Positions 63,538-64,000 of a stretch of 64,000 nt of DNA are shown here, piece by piece. The notes beneath the pieces are model-generated. The model made no database searches, was not told the DNA's origin, and saw only the letters and a program-made list of their open reading frames with translations. The position numbers were made by a program, and so were the translations under genes. This stretch comes from Candidatus Latescibacterota bacterium. GTDB lineage: Bacteria > Latescibacterota > UBA2968. The stretch spans positions 1 to 64,000 of the forward strand of contig JAJEHL010000017.1 of assembly GCA_022823725.1 (NCBI GenBank), read 5' to 3'. The first letter of the stretch is position 1; each line of letters opens with the position of its first letter.

Positions 63538-64000
63538 TTGAGCACCAATGACTGGAGAACACACAACGAATCGGGCAGCAAGCGCGTCGTCGTAACCAAA
63601 GAATTGCCCGGCGACCGCTGGCTTGAGATTCTCACCGCTGCTGATTGCCGCGTAGAGATTGGCACATCGACGGAAATTTTGAGTGTCGAAGAGATCGCAG
63701 AAAAAATCGGCGATCAGTGTGACGGAGTGATCGGACAATTGACGGAAAAATGGGGCGAAGAACTGTTTACCGCCCTCAAAAATGCGGGAGGCAAAGCGTA
63801 TTCCAACTATGCTGTGGGATACAATAATGTGGATGTTGGCATAGCGACAAAATACGGCATTCCAGTGGGCAATACGCCCGGCGTATTGACCGAGACCACC
63901 GCGGAAATGGCCATCTCCCTCACCTTTTCAGCCGCGCGGCGGGTAATCGAAGCCGACGCTTTTATGCGCGCCGAAAAATATCACGGCTGGTTGCCCACGC
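63538..64000 (+). CDS. Hydroxypyruvate/glyoxylate reductase, plant HPR1-like (partial)
   Basis: The gene is cut by the window end. A TTG start at 63538 lies 7 nt after AAGGAGG; the ATG at 63531 opens only a 6-codon frame. The readable 154 residues include SNYAVGYNNVDVGIATKYG and NTPGVLTETTAEMA, matching D-isomer-specific 2-hydroxyacid dehydrogenases and most like the peroxisomal NADH hydroxypyruvate reductase of plants. The NAD-binding GxGxxG part lies beyond the window. Confidence 0.85.
   Translation, partial: MSTNDWRTHNESGSKRVVVTKELPGDRWLEILTAADCRVEIGTSTEILSVEEIAEKIGDQCDGVIGQLTEKWGEELFTALKNAGGKAYSNYAVGYNNVDVGIATKYGIPVGNTPGVLTETTAEMAISLTFSAARRVIEADAFMRAEKYHGWLPT

Noticed and set aside
1-64000. 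tRNA, rRNA, riboswitch or replication origin
   Set aside because: I looked for cloverleaf-like and conserved RNA elements in the intergenic gaps and saw none that I could support by eye.

Overview
This looks like a chromosomal segment of an uncultured or little-studied Gram-negative-type bacterium. The set of families (GWxTD-domain protein, DUF4159, DUF4175, MoxR, DUF4432, fused indolepyruvate oxidoreductase, A-type Fe-S carrier, RNase Y) recalls lineages around the FCB group, such as Latescibacterota, Gemmatimonadota or Poribacteria. That placement is inference from gene content only; there is no rRNA or tRNA gene here to anchor it.

Layout. (1) 1-141: tail of an IS256-type transposase. (2) 159-13034: a complete type I-B CRISPR-Cas locus, cas6-cas8b-cas7-cas5-cas3-(DUF3800)-cas1-cas2-cas4, then a leader and an array of 28 uniform 37-nt repeats followed by 7 decayed ones. 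A DUF3800 gene sits between cas3 and cas1 and is bracketed by a 72-bp direct copy of the cas1 5' end. (3) 13035-15153: a spacer region, a GHKL-ATPase/STAS-like gene pair, a broken PIN-domain gene and a tiny membrane ORF. (4) 15154-18457 (minus strand): AsmA-like, S66 carboxypeptidase and a MurC-like ligase, chained by 4-nt overlaps. (5) 18655-25997: DUF4432, YkgJ-like, then DUF4159-DUF4175-TPR.

(6) 25999-40343: an accessory island of about 14.3 kb inserted exactly at the stop/start junction of that operon, whose next genes (40356 secreted protein, MoxR) resume on the far side. A 24-nt near-perfect direct repeat marks both edges. The island holds a lipase, a PLD-SNF2 helicase, a HigB/HigA pair, a protein that joins the N-terminal domain of the neighbouring methylase to a complete sigma-70 factor, a 1237-aa Eco57I-type adenine methylase, an inverted silent copy of the methylase specificity tail, a tyrosine recombinase, a PD-(D/E)xK-like protein and a small unknown protein.

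The island is the most interesting part. A perfect 27-nt inverted repeat encodes the same nine residues in the active methylase and in the silent tail, in the same frame. Inversion between the two copies would swap the C-terminal 226 residues for 237 others and leave the frame intact. The recombinase gene begins 129 nt beyond the outer repeat. Next to this, the methylase-domain::sigma fusion suggests that this defence locus may carry its own promoter-recognition factor. I know of no described restriction or BREX/DISARM system with such a fusion.

(7) 40356-64000: housekeeping genes, namely MoxR, murD, a primary-like sigma factor, Nudix, quinone oxidoreductase, ygfZ-folB-folK-kinase-panB-panC, sod-peroxiredoxin-A-type carrier, RNase Y, IscU-like, queG-miaB-lipA, GWxTD protein, indolepyruvate oxidoreductase, and the start of a plant-type hydroxypyruvate reductase cut by the window end.
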